A DNA stretch of 6,767 nucleotides from an uncultured Labedella sp. (GTDB lineage: Bacteria; Actinomycetota; Actinomycetes; Actinomycetales; Microbacteriaceae), in contig CAKTZW010000097.1 in assembly GCA_934636065.1 (NCBI GenBank), forward strand, positions 1-6,767, given 5' to 3'. The notes under the pieces are model-generated. The model made no database searches. It was given only the letters and a program-made list of their open reading frames with translations, and was not told the DNA's origin. Positions 6,419 through 6,767 of this stretch are shown here, piece after piece. The position numbers and the translations under genes were made by a program. Position 1 is the first letter of the stretch; the number at the start of each line of letters is the position of its first letter.

Positions 6419-6767
6419 GCCGGAGCAGGCACCAGACCGGCGCCACGCGTTCCCCCGTCCTCGACGTCGCCGGGCTCACGGTCTCCTTCGGCAGCGGGAG
6501 CGGACGGACGCGCGTCGTCGACGACGTCACGTTCAGAGTCGCCGCCGGCGAGTGCGTCGCGATCGTCGGCGAGTCCGGTTCGGGGAAGAGCGTGACCGCT
6601 CGAACCGTGCTGGGCCTCGCCGGCGCGGGATCGAGCGTCACGGCGAGCCGACTCGATCTCGGCGGTCACGACGTGCTCCGACTCGACGAGCGGGCGCTGC
6701 GCGGCCTCCGGGGCGACCTCGTCGGTCTCATCTCCCAGGACGCGCTCGTCTCCCTCGATCCGCTCCG
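6415..6767 (+). CDS. ABC transporter ATP-binding protein, DppD/OppD type, N-terminal 117 codons (runs off the window)
   Basis: Cytoplasmic ATPase that powers the importer. Only the first 117 codons are inside the window. After a Ser/Arg-rich tail of about 14 residues comes the first strand, LDVAGLTVSF (16-25), then a D-D-V-T-F element leading to the Walker A motif GESGSGKS at 52-59. The Q-loop follows at about 106-117 with ISQDALVSLDP, where Gln108 should contact the permease EAA loops. Most DppD/OppD proteins have QDPM.SLNP here, so Ala110 and Asp115 are mild departures. The signature LSGGQ and Walker B lie beyond the edge. The start is a GTG overlapping the permease stop (GTGA), with AGGGGGG at 6404-6410 four bases upstream. 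A second ATPase (DppF-like), or a fusion of both ATPases, probably follows, but this cannot be seen. Confidence 0.94.
   Translation, partial: MSRSRHQTGATRSPVLDVAGLTVSFGSGSGRTRVVDDVTFRVAAGECVAIVGESGSGKSVTARTVLGLAGAGSSVTASRLDLGGHDVLRLDERALRGLRGDLVGLISQDALVSLDPL

Noticed and set aside
1..6767. CRISPR array, insertion sequence, tRNA or rRNA gene, or novel defence system
   Set aside because: No regularly spaced direct repeats, transposase, terminal inverted repeats, structural RNA gene or defence-type domain were seen. All genes fall into familiar families.

Overview
The window looks like chromosomal DNA from a high-GC actinomycete. The evidence is strong G/C bias at third codon positions, frequent GTG starts, an actinobacterial-type isoleucyl-tRNA synthetase, and an actinobacterial-style translational T-box leader in front of it. 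A Micrococcales/Microbacteriaceae host is a guess that cannot be proved from this sequence. No mobile element, CRISPR array, rRNA or tRNA gene was found, and coding density is close to complete.

Layout. (1) Positions 1-1960, minus strand: the N-terminal 653 codons of ileS, cut by the window edge inside the KMSKS catalytic motif. (2) Positions about 1961-2181, minus strand: the ileS 5' leader. It is a T-box riboswitch with an ATC (Ile) specifier candidate, a stem III hairpin, the conserved T-box core with a TGGT bulge for the tRNA acceptor end, and a hairpin that buries the ileS Shine-Dalgarno sequence. (3) Positions 2186-2818, minus strand: a TetR-family repressor gene. (4) Positions 2819-2952: the divergent control region, with a perfect 11-bp palindrome that is the best candidate TetR operator. 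(5) Positions 2953-6767, plus strand: an operon for a peptide/nickel-type (Dpp/Opp-like) ABC importer. It encodes a lipoprotein substrate-binding protein, two permeases and the start of an ATPase gene. The junctions are a 5-bp gap, an ATGA overlap and a GTGA overlap.

How the parts work together. Two regulatory logics sit back to back. The ileS leader should sense uncharged tRNA-Ile and free the ribosome-binding site when isoleucine is short. The TetR protein probably represses itself and the importer operon through the palindrome between them, and is released by an unknown ligand. The importer's substrate cannot be read from the sequence. Nothing here amounts to a clearly new system. The most rewarding elements are the T-box leader, whose mutually exclusive helices can be traced base by base, and the TetR/importer control region.
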